From the NCBI GenBank assembly GCA_020851615.1, contig JADZCL010000120.1, forward strand, positions 1-7,723: 7,723 bases of DNA, read 5' to 3'. The position numbers were made by a program, and so were the translations under genes. The stretch is from Rubrivivax sp. GTDB lineage: Bacteria; Pseudomonadota; Gammaproteobacteria; Burkholderiales; Burkholderiaceae_C. A model generated the notes under the pieces. It did not search any database. It saw nothing but the letters and a program-made list of their open reading frames with translations, and had not been told where the DNA came from. The number at the start of each line of letters is the position of its first letter. Within the stretch, counting starts at the first letter, position 1. This document shows, in pieces, positions 1 to 6,251 of the stretch.

Positions 1-2
1 GC

Positions 3-812
3 CTATTGGCTGAACTTGTAGTCGGTCTTGGCCTTGGCGCGCAGGCCTTCCTGGAACTCCTGGATCTTGACCTGCTCCAGACGCTGCTTGATCTGCGCCT
101 TGACCGCCTCGAAGTCGGGGAACTCGGCCTGGCGCATGTCGTCCAGGCGGATGATGTGGTAGCCGAATTGGGACTTCACCGGAGCCTGCGTCATCTCGCC
201 CTTCTTCAGCTGCACCATCGCGTCGCTGAACTCCTTGACATAGGCGTCGGGCTTGGCGAAGTCCAGATCGCCGCCATTGGCGCCCGAGCCCGGATCCTTG
301 GACGACTTCTTGGCCAGCTCCTCGAAGCTGGCGCCGGCCTTGATCTGGGCGATCAGTGCCTTGGCCTCGTCCTCGGTCTCGACGAGGATGTGGCGCGCGC
401 GGTATTCGGTGCCCGCAGCCTGGGCCTTGAACTTGTCGTACTCGACCCTGGCGGCTTCATCGGTGATGGGGTTCTTGGAGCGGAAGTCCTCGAACAGCGA
501 ACGGATCAGGATGCTCTGGCGTGCCAGCTCCATCTGCGCCCGGTAGTCGGCCGTGGTCTGCAGGCTGCGACGCTCGGCCTCCTGCGCGAAGATCTCACGC
601 AGGACGACCTGGTCACGCGCCTGCTGCATCATCTCGGGCGAGACCTTCTGCCCGGCCTTCTCGGCCTGCTGTACCAGCGTGTCCAGGCGCGTCTTGGGCA
701 CCGGCTTGCCGTTGACGAGGGCGATGTTCTGCGCTTGGGCGGCGCCGGCGGCAACAAGGGTGGCGAGCACCAGCGCCAGGGTGTGGCGCACGGCAAGAGG
801 ATTCGGCTTCAT
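3..812 (-). CDS. Secreted parvulin-type peptidyl-prolyl cis-trans isomerase
   Basis: Predicted periplasmic protein-folding enzyme of 269 residues that isomerises peptidyl-proline bonds (SurA/PrsA/PpiC-like). Residues 1-27 form a Sec signal peptide: a basic start (MKPNPLAVRH), a hydrophobic core (LALVLATLVAAGAA) and an AQA cleavage site, with no lipobox cysteine. Residues 28-130 are a helical SurA_N-like chaperone segment. The parvulin domain spans about 134-225, with the hallmarks RARHILVETE, a GGDLDF loop near 180-185, and SQFGYHIIRLDD near 214-225. The start at 812 is chosen because it puts the signal peptide at the N-terminus. The frame runs open to 887, but those extra 25 residues are Pro/Ala-rich and unlike a leader. 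No Shine-Dalgarno sequence is visible, because the bases before the start are pyrimidine-rich on the coding strand. It is the last gene seen in the leftward msrB-yciB-bolA group. The stop TAG lies 2 bases from the window edge. Family is certain; the exact client proteins are unknown. Confidence 0.93.
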   Translation of the reverse strand: MKPNPLAVRHTLALVLATLVAAGAAQAQNIALVNGKPVPKTRLDTLVQQAEKAGQKVSPEMMQQARDQVVLREIFAQEAERRSLQTTADYRAQMELARQSILIRSLFEDFRSKNPITDEAARVEYDKFKAQAAGTEYRARHILVETEDEAKALIAQIKAGASFEELAKKSSKDPGSGANGGDLDFAKPDAYVKEFSDAMVQLKKGEMTQAPVKSQFGYHIIRLDDMRQAEFPDFEAVKAQIKQRLEQVKIQEFQEGLRAKAKTDYKFSQ

Positions 813-819
813 CGATCGT

Positions 820-840
820 GGGTCAGAGGGGGAGGGAGGG
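820..840 (+). other. G-quadruplex-type run upstream of the isomerase gene
   Basis: Four guanine runs (GGG, GGGGG, GGG, GGG) are separated by loops of 5, 1 and 1 bases, which fits the G3+N1-7 quadruplex pattern. The run ends 8 bases before the isomerase start codon. The G-rich strand is the template strand, so the mRNA carries the C-rich copy. This also explains the missing Shine-Dalgarno sequence. The pattern is seen directly; folding and function are inference. Confidence 0.45.
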
Positions 841-893
841 CGCCTGCCCGGCGCGGCGGCGCAGGGTGCGGAGGACGCGGGGTTCAATGGGCG

Positions 894-1160
894 TCAAGCC
901 TCGCCTGGCGCCAGCGCCTCGATGGCCAGGGCATGGATACCGCGCGTGCCAAGAGGGCCGAGCGCATCATATACGAGGCGGTGGCGCGCCACCCGGCTCT
1001 GGCCCGTGAAGCAGGCGGCGACGATGCGTACGTGGAAGTGCCCGCCTTCGCGGGCGCCGGGGTGCCCGATGTGCTGGTCCCCGTCGTCGCGCAGAGTGAT
1101 CGCGGTGGGTGCCAAGCGTTCTCTCAGGCGGGCCTCGATGGCTTCTGTGACTGTCGTCAT
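894..1160 (-). CDS. bolA: BolA family protein
   Basis: Small 88-residue protein of the BolA family. BolA proteins partner with monothiol glutaredoxins in Fe-S cluster handling, and in some species act as stress-linked, morphology-related regulators. The fold is covered end to end: an N-terminal helix (TEAIEARLRERLAP), the central HFHVRIVAACFTGQSRVARHR segment at about 41-61 (the family's FxGxxxxxRHRxVY signature), and the C-terminal IHALAIEAL with the conserved His76 expected to be the cluster or metal ligand. The ATG at 1160 is preferred over an upstream in-frame Met at 1220. It overlaps the yciB stop as ATGA and has a strong ribosome binding site 6 bases upstream. That arrangement implies translational coupling to yciB. 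Cysteine 50 is the only Cys. Whether it acts as a transcription factor or a Fe-S partner cannot be told from sequence. Confidence 0.94.
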   Translation of the reverse strand: MTTVTEAIEARLRERLAPTAITLRDDGDQHIGHPGAREGGHFHVRIVAACFTGQSRVARHRLVYDALGPLGTRGIHALAIEALAPGEA

Positions 1161-1807
1161 GATGTTTCCTCCCCAGCCGCCGTGTCCGGCGCCTTGTCGT
1201 CCAGGTAGCGTGACAGCCACAGCCCCTGTGCAATCGTGAACGCCAGCATCAGGCCGAGGCTGCCGAAGAGCTTGAAGTTCACCCAGGCATCGGTACTGAA
1301 GCTGTAGGCCACCCAGAGGTTGAGTACGCCCATCAGCACGAAGAAGGCGATCCAGGCCAGGTTCAGGCGCGCCCAGACGGGGGGCGGCAGCTCCATCTGC
1401 TCACCCAGCATCAGCTTGAGCACGTTCTTGCCGGTCAGCAGCGGTGTCAGCCAAAGACCCAGCGCCATCGCCCAGTACAACGCGCTGGGTTTCCACTTGA
1501 TGAAGGTCTCGCTCTGGAAGTAGACCGTCGCGCCGCCCAGCACGACCACCAGCACCAGGCTGACCCACAGCATGGCGTCGACCTTGCGCCGGCGGCTCTT
1601 GAGCCACAGCACCTGCGCCAGCGTGGCGGCAATCACCACCACCGTGGCCAGCAGCACCGGGGCCTGTGCCGTGCCGACGCTGCCGCCGGCCACGACGCTG
1701 CCGAGGTGGCGGGTGGCGAATTCGGCCGCCCAGTCCTTGTTCCCCTCGGCGTACTTGAAGGTCGCAAAGAACAGGATGATGGGCAGGAAGTCGAGGAGCA
1801 GCTTCAT
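1157..1807 (-). CDS. yciB: Inner-membrane septation protein YciB/IspZ
   Basis: Polytopic inner-membrane protein of 216 residues in the YciB/IspZ (intracellular septation protein A) family. In enterics this family is tied to cell division and envelope synthesis; no enzymatic reaction is established. Membrane segments are visible at roughly 2-19, 50-69, 78-96, 108-124, 149-168 and 179-199. Family signatures are present: the N-terminal LLLDFLPIILFFATFKY, the GGATVYFQSETFIKWKP block at 91-107, the TGKNVLKLMLG loop at 125-135, and WVNFKLFG at 175-182. It is longer than the roughly 180-residue enterobacterial form, mainly through a polar and glycine-rich insert at about 26-49 in the first loop. I believe this insert is common in Burkholderiales homologues. 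It is the second gene of the leftward group, 81 nt after msrB, and its stop overlaps the bolA start. No clear Shine-Dalgarno sequence is seen before the ATG. Confidence 0.95.
   Translation of the reverse strand: MKLLLDFLPIILFFATFKYAEGNKDWAAEFATRHLGSVVAGGSVGTAQAPVLLATVVVIAATLAQVLWLKSRRRKVDAMLWVSLVLVVVLGGATVYFQSETFIKWKPSALYWAMALGLWLTPLLTGKNVLKLMLGEQMELPPPVWARLNLAWIAFFVLMGVLNLWVAYSFSTDAWVNFKLFGSLGLMLAFTIAQGLWLSRYLDDKAPDTAAGEETS
1167..1174 (-). promoter_or_regulatory. Ribosome binding site of bolA
   Basis: On the coding strand the sequence reads GGGGAGGA, 6 bases before the ATG at 1160 and inside the last codons of yciB. It is the strongest Shine-Dalgarno match in the left half of the window. 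It decides the bolA start against the longer open frame that begins at 1220. Confidence 0.8.
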
Positions 1808-1827
1808 GCGGCAGGGTCAGGATGGGG

Positions 1828-1855
1828 CGGCGCGGCGATTGTGCCTGCCGCGCCG
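1828..1855. repeat. Perfect 9-bp inverted repeat between msrB and yciB
   Basis: CGGCGCGGC (1828-1836) and GCCGCGCCG (1847-1855) are exact reverse complements around a 10-base loop. The repeat sits in the 81-nt spacer after the msrB stop and ends 21 bases before the yciB start. There is no T run on either side, so it is not a standard intrinsic terminator. It could be a stabilising or attenuating hairpin in a shared msrB-yciB transcript. Structure is seen; function is inferred. Confidence 0.5.
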
Positions 1856-1888
1856 GGCTCGGCGGGCTCTGGCGGGTGGCCGTCAGGC

Positions 1889-2320
1889 TCAGGCCGCCGG
1901 GTCGAACGCGATCGCCGCGGAATTGATGCAGTAGCGCTCCCCGCTGGGCTGTGGGCCGTCGTCGAAGACGTGCCCCAGGTGCGAGCCGCAGCGGCGGCAG
2001 CGGACCTCGACGCGCAACATGCCGTGGCTGGTGTCGCGCACGGATTCGATGACGTCGGCATTCACCGGTGCCCACCAGCTCGGCCAGCCGCAACCTGCGT
2101 CGAACTTGGCCACCGACTCGAACAGCGGCGTGCCGCAGCCAATGCAGCGGTAGCAGCCGCTCTCCCAGTGGTCCCAGTAGCGACCGCTGAAGGCGCGTTC
2201 GGTGGCGGCATGGCGGGCGACCTGGTACTGCTGAGGCTCCAGGCGTGCACGCCAGTCGGCGTCGCTGCGCTGCACGGGGTAGCGCGCATCATCGTGAGGG
2301 TGGGTGTCGGCGGGCTTCAT
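1889..2320 (-). CDS. msrB: Peptide-methionine (R)-S-oxide reductase MsrB
   Basis: Complete 143-residue MsrB, which reduces the R epimer of methionine sulfoxide in oxidised proteins, normally with thioredoxin as electron donor. There is no signal peptide, so it acts in the cytoplasm. The structural zinc site is intact: Cys59 and Cys62 in [11 protein letters not shown], and Cys108 and Cys111 in [12 protein letters not shown]. Catalytic Cys131 lies in the GERYCINS motif, with His114 and His117 in place. Cys77, in DAGCGWPSW, is at the usual position of the resolving cysteine. The family's PSF is PSW here. Cys56 is an extra cysteine just before the zinc pair. The frame is open far upstream, but the homologous part begins near [10 protein letters not shown], so the ATG at 2320 is used; no obvious Shine-Dalgarno sequence precedes it. 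It is the first gene of the leftward group and is divergent from the transporter operon. Confidence 0.96.
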   Translation of the reverse strand: MKPADTHPHDDARYPVQRSDADWRARLEPQQYQVARHAATERAFSGRYWDHWESGCYRCIGCGTPLFESVAKFDAGCGWPSWWAPVNADVIESVRDTSHGMLRVEVRCRRCGSHLGHVFDDGPQPSGERYCINSAAIAFDPAA

Positions 2321-2452
2321 CGGGCGTGAGCATAGCCAGGCCGCCTGGTGCGCGCCCGCCGTCGGCGGGGCGACCCCGCCGGGGACGCGGGGTAGAGTGC
2401 GTGCCCGGTCGCGTCGCAGGACGCGCCCACTGGATTCCTCCTCGAGTTGCCG
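2321..2452. promoter_or_regulatory. Divergent promoter region between msrB and livH
   Basis: This 132-bp spacer must hold the start signals for both the leftward msrB group and the rightward transporter operon. I could not find a convincing -35/-10 pair on either strand. The only weak hits are a TAGAGT at 2392-2397 on the plus strand and a TATGCT at 2334-2329 on the minus strand, neither with a matching -35 box. The notable structure is the hairpin pair at 2355-2381, listed separately. Its role as a promoter region is inferred from gene orientation. Confidence 0.55.
2355..2381. repeat. Two mutually exclusive hairpins in the divergent spacer
   Basis: Three blocks follow one another: CCCGCCG (2355-2361), CGGCGGGG (2363-2370) and CCCCGCCG (2374-2381). 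The middle block is complementary to both flanks. It can form a perfect 8-bp stem with a 3-base loop to the right, or a 6-bp stem with a 3-base loop to the left. Both hairpins cannot form at once. No T run follows on either strand. It lies 72 bases before livH and 35 bases before msrB. Confidence 0.55.
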
Positions 2453-3475
2453 ATGGGTCTGGAGAACTTCGTCGTTGCCGTGCTCAACGGCCTGAGCTAT
2501 GGGCTGCTGTTGTTCATGCTGAGCGCGGGCTTGACGCTGATCTTCGGCTTGATGGGCGTGCTCAACTTCGCGCACGCGAGCTTCTACATGCTGGGCGCCT
2601 ACTTCGGCTGGACGCTGCTGCGCGTGGCGGATTTCTGGGCGGCGCTGGTGCTGGCGCCGCTGGCGGTTGCGCTGCTGGGTGCGGTATTCGAGCGCTTCGT
2701 GCTGCGTCGCACGCATCACCTGGGCCCGGTGGCCGAGCTGCTGGTGACATTCGGCCTGAGCTGCGTCGTGCTCGAGGCGGTGCAACTCCTGTGGGGACGC
2801 TCGGCGCTTGCGTTCGAGCTGCCGCGCATGCTGCAAGGGCCGGCGTTCACGATCGTCTCCTCGGCCAGCGACGGCCTGCGCATCCTCCCCGGAACGGCCC
2901 CAGCGGCCGTGTGCGCCGTGGTGTCGTGCACGCCGTTCCCGGCGGCGCGTGCCTTCATGGGGCTGTTGGCGACGCTGATGCTGCTCCTGCTGTGGCTGCT
3001 CATGGCGCGCACGCGCGCTGGCCTCGTGATCCAGGCGGCGCTGACGCACCCGGGGATGGTGCAGGCGCTCGGGCACGACGTGCCGCGTGTGCAGATGGCG
3101 GTGTTCGCGCTGGGTTGTGGCCTGGCGGGTCTGGCAGGAGTCGTCGGCGGCGCGACCTTCGTCACGGAGCCGGACATGGCGGCAGCGGTCGGGCCCATCG
3201 TGTTCGTCGTGGTCGTGGTCGGCGGCATGGGCTCGCTGGCCGGCGCGTTCGTGGCCGCCTTGGTGATTGGCCTGGCGCAGTCGCTGGCCGTTGGCATCGA
3301 TGTGCCGCTGGCCAGCCTGTTGCAGGCTGTGGGCTTGCCGCCTTGGTCGCAGACGCCGGGGTCTGCGCTGCTGCGGCTGACGGTCGCCCAGCTTGCACCC
3401 ATCCTGCCCTACCTGCTGCTGGTGGTGATGCTCACCGTTCGTCCGCGTGGCCTGCTGGGCACGCGTGCGGGTTGA
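2453..3475 (+). CDS. livH: Branched-chain amino acid-type ABC transporter permease LivH
   Basis: First permease subunit (340 residues) of a HAAT-family ABC importer in the inner membrane, expected to pair with LivM to form the channel. The family block [20 protein letters not shown] is at 26-45, followed by MLGAY. The cytoplasmic EAA-like coupling loop that meets the ATPases is at about 186-212 ([18 protein letters not shown], then GHDVPRV). [22 protein letters not shown] at 252-273 and the terminal RPRGLLG are also typical. About eight hydrophobic segments are seen. The ATG at 2453 is preferred; a TTG two codons upstream is possible, and neither has a good ribosome binding site. It is longer than E. 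coli LivH, partly through a loop at about 137-165 with two cysteines. It starts the rightward operon, and its stop is 4 bases before livM. The substrate could be amino acids, amides, urea or aromatic acids; sequence alone does not decide. Confidence 0.92.
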   Translation: MGLENFVVAVLNGLSYGLLLFMLSAGLTLIFGLMGVLNFAHASFYMLGAYFGWTLLRVADFWAALVLAPLAVALLGAVFERFVLRRTHHLGPVAELLVTFGLSCVVLEAVQLLWGRSALAFELPRMLQGPAFTIVSSASDGLRILPGTAPAAVCAVVSCTPFPAARAFMGLLATLMLLLLWLLMARTRAGLVIQAALTHPGMVQALGHDVPRVQMAVFALGCGLAGLAGVVGGATFVTEPDMAAAVGPIVFVVVVVGGMGSLAGAFVAALVIGLAQSLAVGIDVPLASLLQAVGLPPWSQTPGSALLRLTVAQLAPILPYLLLVVMLTVRPRGLLGTRAG

Positions 3476-3479
3476 GTGC

Positions 3480-4760
3480 ATGCCAGCGATGACGCGCACC
3501 CGCGTGCTGGTCTGGGGCGGCTATGCCCTGGCGCTGCTGCTGGCCCCGCTGCTGCTGGACAGTGGCCTGGCGCACACCCTGTTGGCGCAGGTGGGCATCG
3601 CCATCATCGGCTGCCTGGCCTACAACGTCCTGCTCGGCCAGGGCGGCATGCTGAGCTTTGGCCATGCCGTGTACAGCGGTCTGGGCAGTTTCCTGACCAT
3701 CCGCACGCTCGAACTCGTCGCAGCCGGGGAGGTGGGGTTGCCGGTGAGCCTGCTGCCACTGGTGGGCGGGCTGGCAGGGCTGTCGAGTGCTGCGGTCCTG
3801 GGTTGGCTGTGCACGCGCCACGCCGGGACGCCGTTTGCCATGGTCACTCTGGGCCTGGGGGAACTGGTCTGGTCGCTGGCGCTGATGTTGCCCGAGACCT
3901 TCGGTGGCGAAGGCGGAATTTCCGCCAACCGCGTCGTGGGCGAGCCGGTGGCAGGCATCAGCTTCGGGCCGCAGATCGAGTTGTATTACCTGATCGCCAT
4001 CTACTGCGGTGTCTGCACCGCGCTGCTGTATGCGTTCACGGGCACGCCGCTGGCCCGTCTGCTGGAGGCCGTGCGGGACAACGCCGAGCGCGTGGCCTGC
4101 ATCGGCTACGACCCACGCCAGGTGCGCCATGTCGCGTTCATGATTTCGGGCTTCTTCATGGGCGTGGCCGGTGGACTGAGCGCGCTGAACTTCGAGATCG
4201 CCACCGTCGAGATGCTGGGCACGCTGCGCTCGGGGGCCTACCCGCTCTTCACGGTCCTGGGCGGCAGCACGGTCTTCTTCGGACCCATCATCGGTGCGGT
4301 GCTGATGGTGGTGGCGGGCGTGCTGCTGTCCGTGTGGTCCAGGGCCTGGATGCTCTACCTGGGCCTGGTCTTCGTCGTGATGGTGATGCGCGCGCCTGGC
4401 GGCGTGGCCGGCCTGCTGCTGGCCAATGGGCGGATGCTTGCCCGGGGCCGGCTGCGCTGCCTGCTGCGACCCTATGCGGTGCTGCTTGCGGCCGCGCTGC
4501 CGGCACTGCTTGGTCTGGTCCTGCTGGTGGAGATGACCTATCACCTCCAGGCCGACGTGCTGGCAGGTCCGACGATGTCCTTTTTCGGCCTGGTGGTCAG
4601 GCCGCGGCAGCCGCTGCCCTGGGCGGCCGCAGTGGGCCTGCTGGCCCTGGGGCTGGTGCTGCTGCGCCGGGCTGTGCCGGATTTCGCGCGTGCCTGGCGT
4701 GACGTGCAGGCGCAGATCGCCAACCGGCAGCAGCCAACCGCTCCGGGAGCGGTACCGTGA
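3480..4760 (+). CDS. livM: Branched-chain amino acid-type ABC transporter permease LivM with C-terminal extension
   Basis: Second inner-membrane permease (426 residues) of the importer. LivM hallmarks are [23 protein letters not shown] at 47-69, the coupling loop [24 protein letters not shown] at 188-211, then [17 protein letters not shown] at 220-236 and [16 protein letters not shown] at 261-276. The usual LivM ends near the APGGVAGLL block at 305-313. Here another 110 or so residues follow, with two more hydrophobic segments (about 331-350 and 380-396) joined by a [17 protein letters not shown] loop, then a polar tail. Total length is about 100 residues above the E. coli protein. I recall similar tails in Burkholderiales LivM proteins, so this is probably a subfamily trait and not a fusion accident. 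The start at 3480 leaves a 4-base gap after livH; an ATG at 3489 is the alternative. The stop overlaps the GTG of livG. Confidence 0.92.
   Translation: MPAMTRTRVLVWGGYALALLLAPLLLDSGLAHTLLAQVGIAIIGCLAYNVLLGQGGMLSFGHAVYSGLGSFLTIRTLELVAAGEVGLPVSLLPLVGGLAGLSSAAVLGWLCTRHAGTPFAMVTLGLGELVWSLALMLPETFGGEGGISANRVVGEPVAGISFGPQIELYYLIAIYCGVCTALLYAFTGTPLARLLEAVRDNAERVACIGYDPRQVRHVAFMISGFFMGVAGGLSALNFEIATVEMLGTLRSGAYPLFTVLGGSTVFFGPIIGAVLMVVAGVLLSVWSRAWMLYLGLVFVVMVMRAPGGVAGLLLANGRMLARGRLRCLLRPYAVLLAAALPALLGLVLLVEMTYHLQADVLAGPTMSFFGLVVRPRQPLPWAAAVGLLALGLVLLRRAVPDFARAWRDVQAQIANRQQPTAPGAVP
4745..4749 (+). promoter_or_regulatory. Ribosome binding site of livG
   Basis: GGGAG lies 7 bases before the GTG at 4757 and inside the last codons of livM. 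It supports the GTG as the real start and, with the GTGA overlap, translational coupling to livM. Confidence 0.7.
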
Positions 4761-5554
4761 GCGCACCCGCTGCCGCGCGCGGGCCTGCGGCACTCGAGCT
4801 GCGTGGCGTGCACAAGCACTTCGGTCGCACCGCCGTCGTCCGCGGCGCCACGCTTTTGGTGCATCCGGGCGAACGCATGGCGCTCATCGGCCCCAATGGC
4901 GCGGGCAAGAGCACGCTCTTCAACCTGATCGGTGGGGCCTTGCGTCCGACCCGCGGCGAGATCCTGCTGCATGGCAAGCCGATCACCGGCCTGGCCCCGC
5001 AGCGGATCTATCGCCGTGGCCTGGCGCGCAGTTTCCAGGTCAGCCGGCTCTTTGATCGCCTCTCGGCGTTCGAGAACCTGCGCTGCGCCACGCTCTGGAG
5101 CCTGGGCTACGGCTACGCGTTCTGGCGCCGGCTGGCGCGCGCGCACGACGCCAATGCGCGCGCCGAGGCGCTGTTGGATCAACTCGGGCTGCTGCAGCGG
5201 CGCGACGAGCTGGCGATGAACCTGAGCTACGCCGAGCAGCGGGCGCTCGAGATCGGCATCACGATTGCCGGCGGCGCCGGAGTGATCCTGCTGGACGAAC
5301 CGACCGCCGGCATGAACCGCAGCGAGACGGCGCGCTTCGTGACGCTCATCCGCCGCATGACCGAGGGACGCACGCTGATCGTCGTCGAACATGACATGGG
5401 TGTCGTCTTCGATCTGGCCGACCGCGTCGCCGTGCTGGTGCACGGCGAGGTGATCGCCTGCGGTCCACCGCAGGTGGTGCGCGCCGATGCGCGCGTGCAG
5501 CAGGCGTATCTGGGTGCGGCACTGGCGGCCGGCCTTTCGGCTGAGGGGGGGTGA
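4757..5554 (+). CDS. livG: ABC transporter ATP-binding protein LivG
   Basis: Cytoplasmic ATPase subunit (265 residues) that powers the LivH/LivM channel together with LivF. Motifs in order: Walker A GPNGAGKST at 45-53 with canonical Lys51; Q-loop at RSFQVSRLF (Gln94); signature LSYAEQRALEI at 156-166; Walker B VILLDEP at 176-182 with Asp180 and catalytic Glu181; the LivG-typical TAGMN that follows; and the switch EHDM with His212. The signature is unusual: LivG proteins normally read LSYGEQ, so the key second-half glycine is alanine here. The residues after the signature (GITIAGGAG) also differ from the common ARALA form. It starts with GTG in a 4-base GTGA overlap with the livM stop and has a good ribosome binding site. 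The C-terminus (QQAYLGAAL) is typical for LivG and is followed by a short tail. Confidence 0.95.
   Translation: MSAPAAARGPAALELRGVHKHFGRTAVVRGATLLVHPGERMALIGPNGAGKSTLFNLIGGALRPTRGEILLHGKPITGLAPQRIYRRGLARSFQVSRLFDRLSAFENLRCATLWSLGYGYAFWRRLARAHDANARAEALLDQLGLLQRRDELAMNLSYAEQRALEIGITIAGGAGVILLDEPTAGMNRSETARFVTLIRRMTEGRTLIVVEHDMGVVFDLADRVAVLVHGEVIACGPPQVVRADARVQQAYLGAALAAGLSAEGG
5543..5551 (+). promoter_or_regulatory. Ribosome binding site of livF
   Basis: A G-rich GAGGGGGGG stretch, overlapping the last codons of livG, ends 4 bases before the GTG at 5556. It favours that GTG over the second in-frame GTG at 5565. It also rules out the longer open frame from 5487, which would lie inside livG. Confidence 0.6.
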
Positions 5555-5555
5555 G

Positions 5556-6251
5556 GTGCTGCACGTGCGCGACCTGCACGCCGGCTATGGCAACCGCCAG
5601 GTGCTGCACGGGGTCGCCTTCGAGCTGCGGCCCGGCGAGATCGTGGCCTTGCTCGGGCGCAATGGATCCGGCCGCTCGACGACAGCCAGGGCGATCATGG
5701 GCCTCGTGCCCGCACGGGGCACGATCCAGTGGCAGGGCCGTGAGCTGTGTGGCGCCAGTCCCTTCGAGATCGCGCGCGCGGGCATCGGCTATGTGCCCGA
5801 GAGCCGCGACATCTTCCCGACGCTGACGGTCCAGCAGAACCTCATGCTGGGCCGGCAGCGCCATCGCACGCTGCCGCGCCGGACGCTCCCGGACTTCTTT
5901 GCGCGCTTCCCCGCGCTGCACGAGCGCCGCCATGTGGCTGCGGGAGCGTTGTCGGGGGGCGAGCAGCAGATGCTCGCGTTGTGCCGCACGCTGATGGGCG
6001 ACCCGCAGCTGCTGCTCGTCGACGAACCGACCGAGGGCCTCGCTCCCTTGCTTGTCGAACAGATCGGTGCCCTGCTGCGCGAGCTGCAGCAGCGCGGTGT
6101 GGCGGTGCTGCTGATCGAGCAGAAGCTGCACCTGGCGCTGGCCGTGGCCGGCCGTTGCCTGGTGATGGGGCATGGCTGCATCGTGTATCAGGGCCCACCC
6201 GACTCGCTGCATGCCCGCGCCGACGTGCGCCGCGAGTGGCTCGAGGTGTGA
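5556..6251 (+). CDS. livF: ABC transporter ATP-binding protein LivF
   Basis: Second ATPase subunit (231 residues) of the importer. The GTG at 5556 gives the standard LivF beginning, LHVRDLHAGYG. Walker A is GRNGSGRST at 34-42: the nucleotide-binding lysine is Arg40. The Q-loop region is GYVPESRDIFPTLTVQQNL at 78-96. The signature LSGGEQQML at 132-140 is canonical, as is Walker B LLLVDEPTEGLAP at 152-164 with Asp156 and Glu157. The switch position is IEQK, with Gln189 in place of His, as is usual for LivF. The GHGCIVYQG and REWLEV ends are also typical. I recall the GRS Walker A from related Burkholderiales proteins, so the Lys-to-Arg change is probably shared by a subfamily. Only one base separates it from the livG stop. 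No binding-protein gene follows. No terminator is evident after the stop. Confidence 0.95.
   Translation: MLHVRDLHAGYGNRQVLHGVAFELRPGEIVALLGRNGSGRSTTARAIMGLVPARGTIQWQGRELCGASPFEIARAGIGYVPESRDIFPTLTVQQNLMLGRQRHRTLPRRTLPDFFARFPALHERRHVAAGALSGGEQQMLALCRTLMGDPQLLLVDEPTEGLAPLLVEQIGALLRELQQRGVAVLLIEQKLHLALAVAGRCLVMGHGCIVYQGPPDSLHARADVRREWLEV

Noticed and set aside
813..887. A longer N-terminus for the isomerase, starting at 887
   Set aside because: It would place 25 Pro/Ala/Arg-rich residues before a well-formed Sec signal peptide, which would bury the leader.
6..1208. A 400-codon plus-strand open frame opposite the isomerase and bolA genes
   Set aside because: The translation is a Leu/Gly/Asp-rich antisense shadow, and both minus-strand genes are well supported by motifs.
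2321..3499. An upstream extension of the msrB frame into the livH gene, giving a 536-codon frame
   Set aside because: Only the last 143 codons match MsrB. The rest is antisense to livH and has biased, motif-free composition.
3432..4793. A 453-codon minus-strand open frame opposite livM
   Set aside because: The translation is dominated by Gln, His and Arg and looks like the reverse of a membrane protein gene. No motif or ribosome binding site supports it.
5556..6251. LivF as a non-functional pseudogene because the Walker A lysine is replaced
   Set aside because: The frame is intact, all other motifs are present, and the Arg form is probably found in intact relatives. A degenerate site is more likely than loss of the gene.
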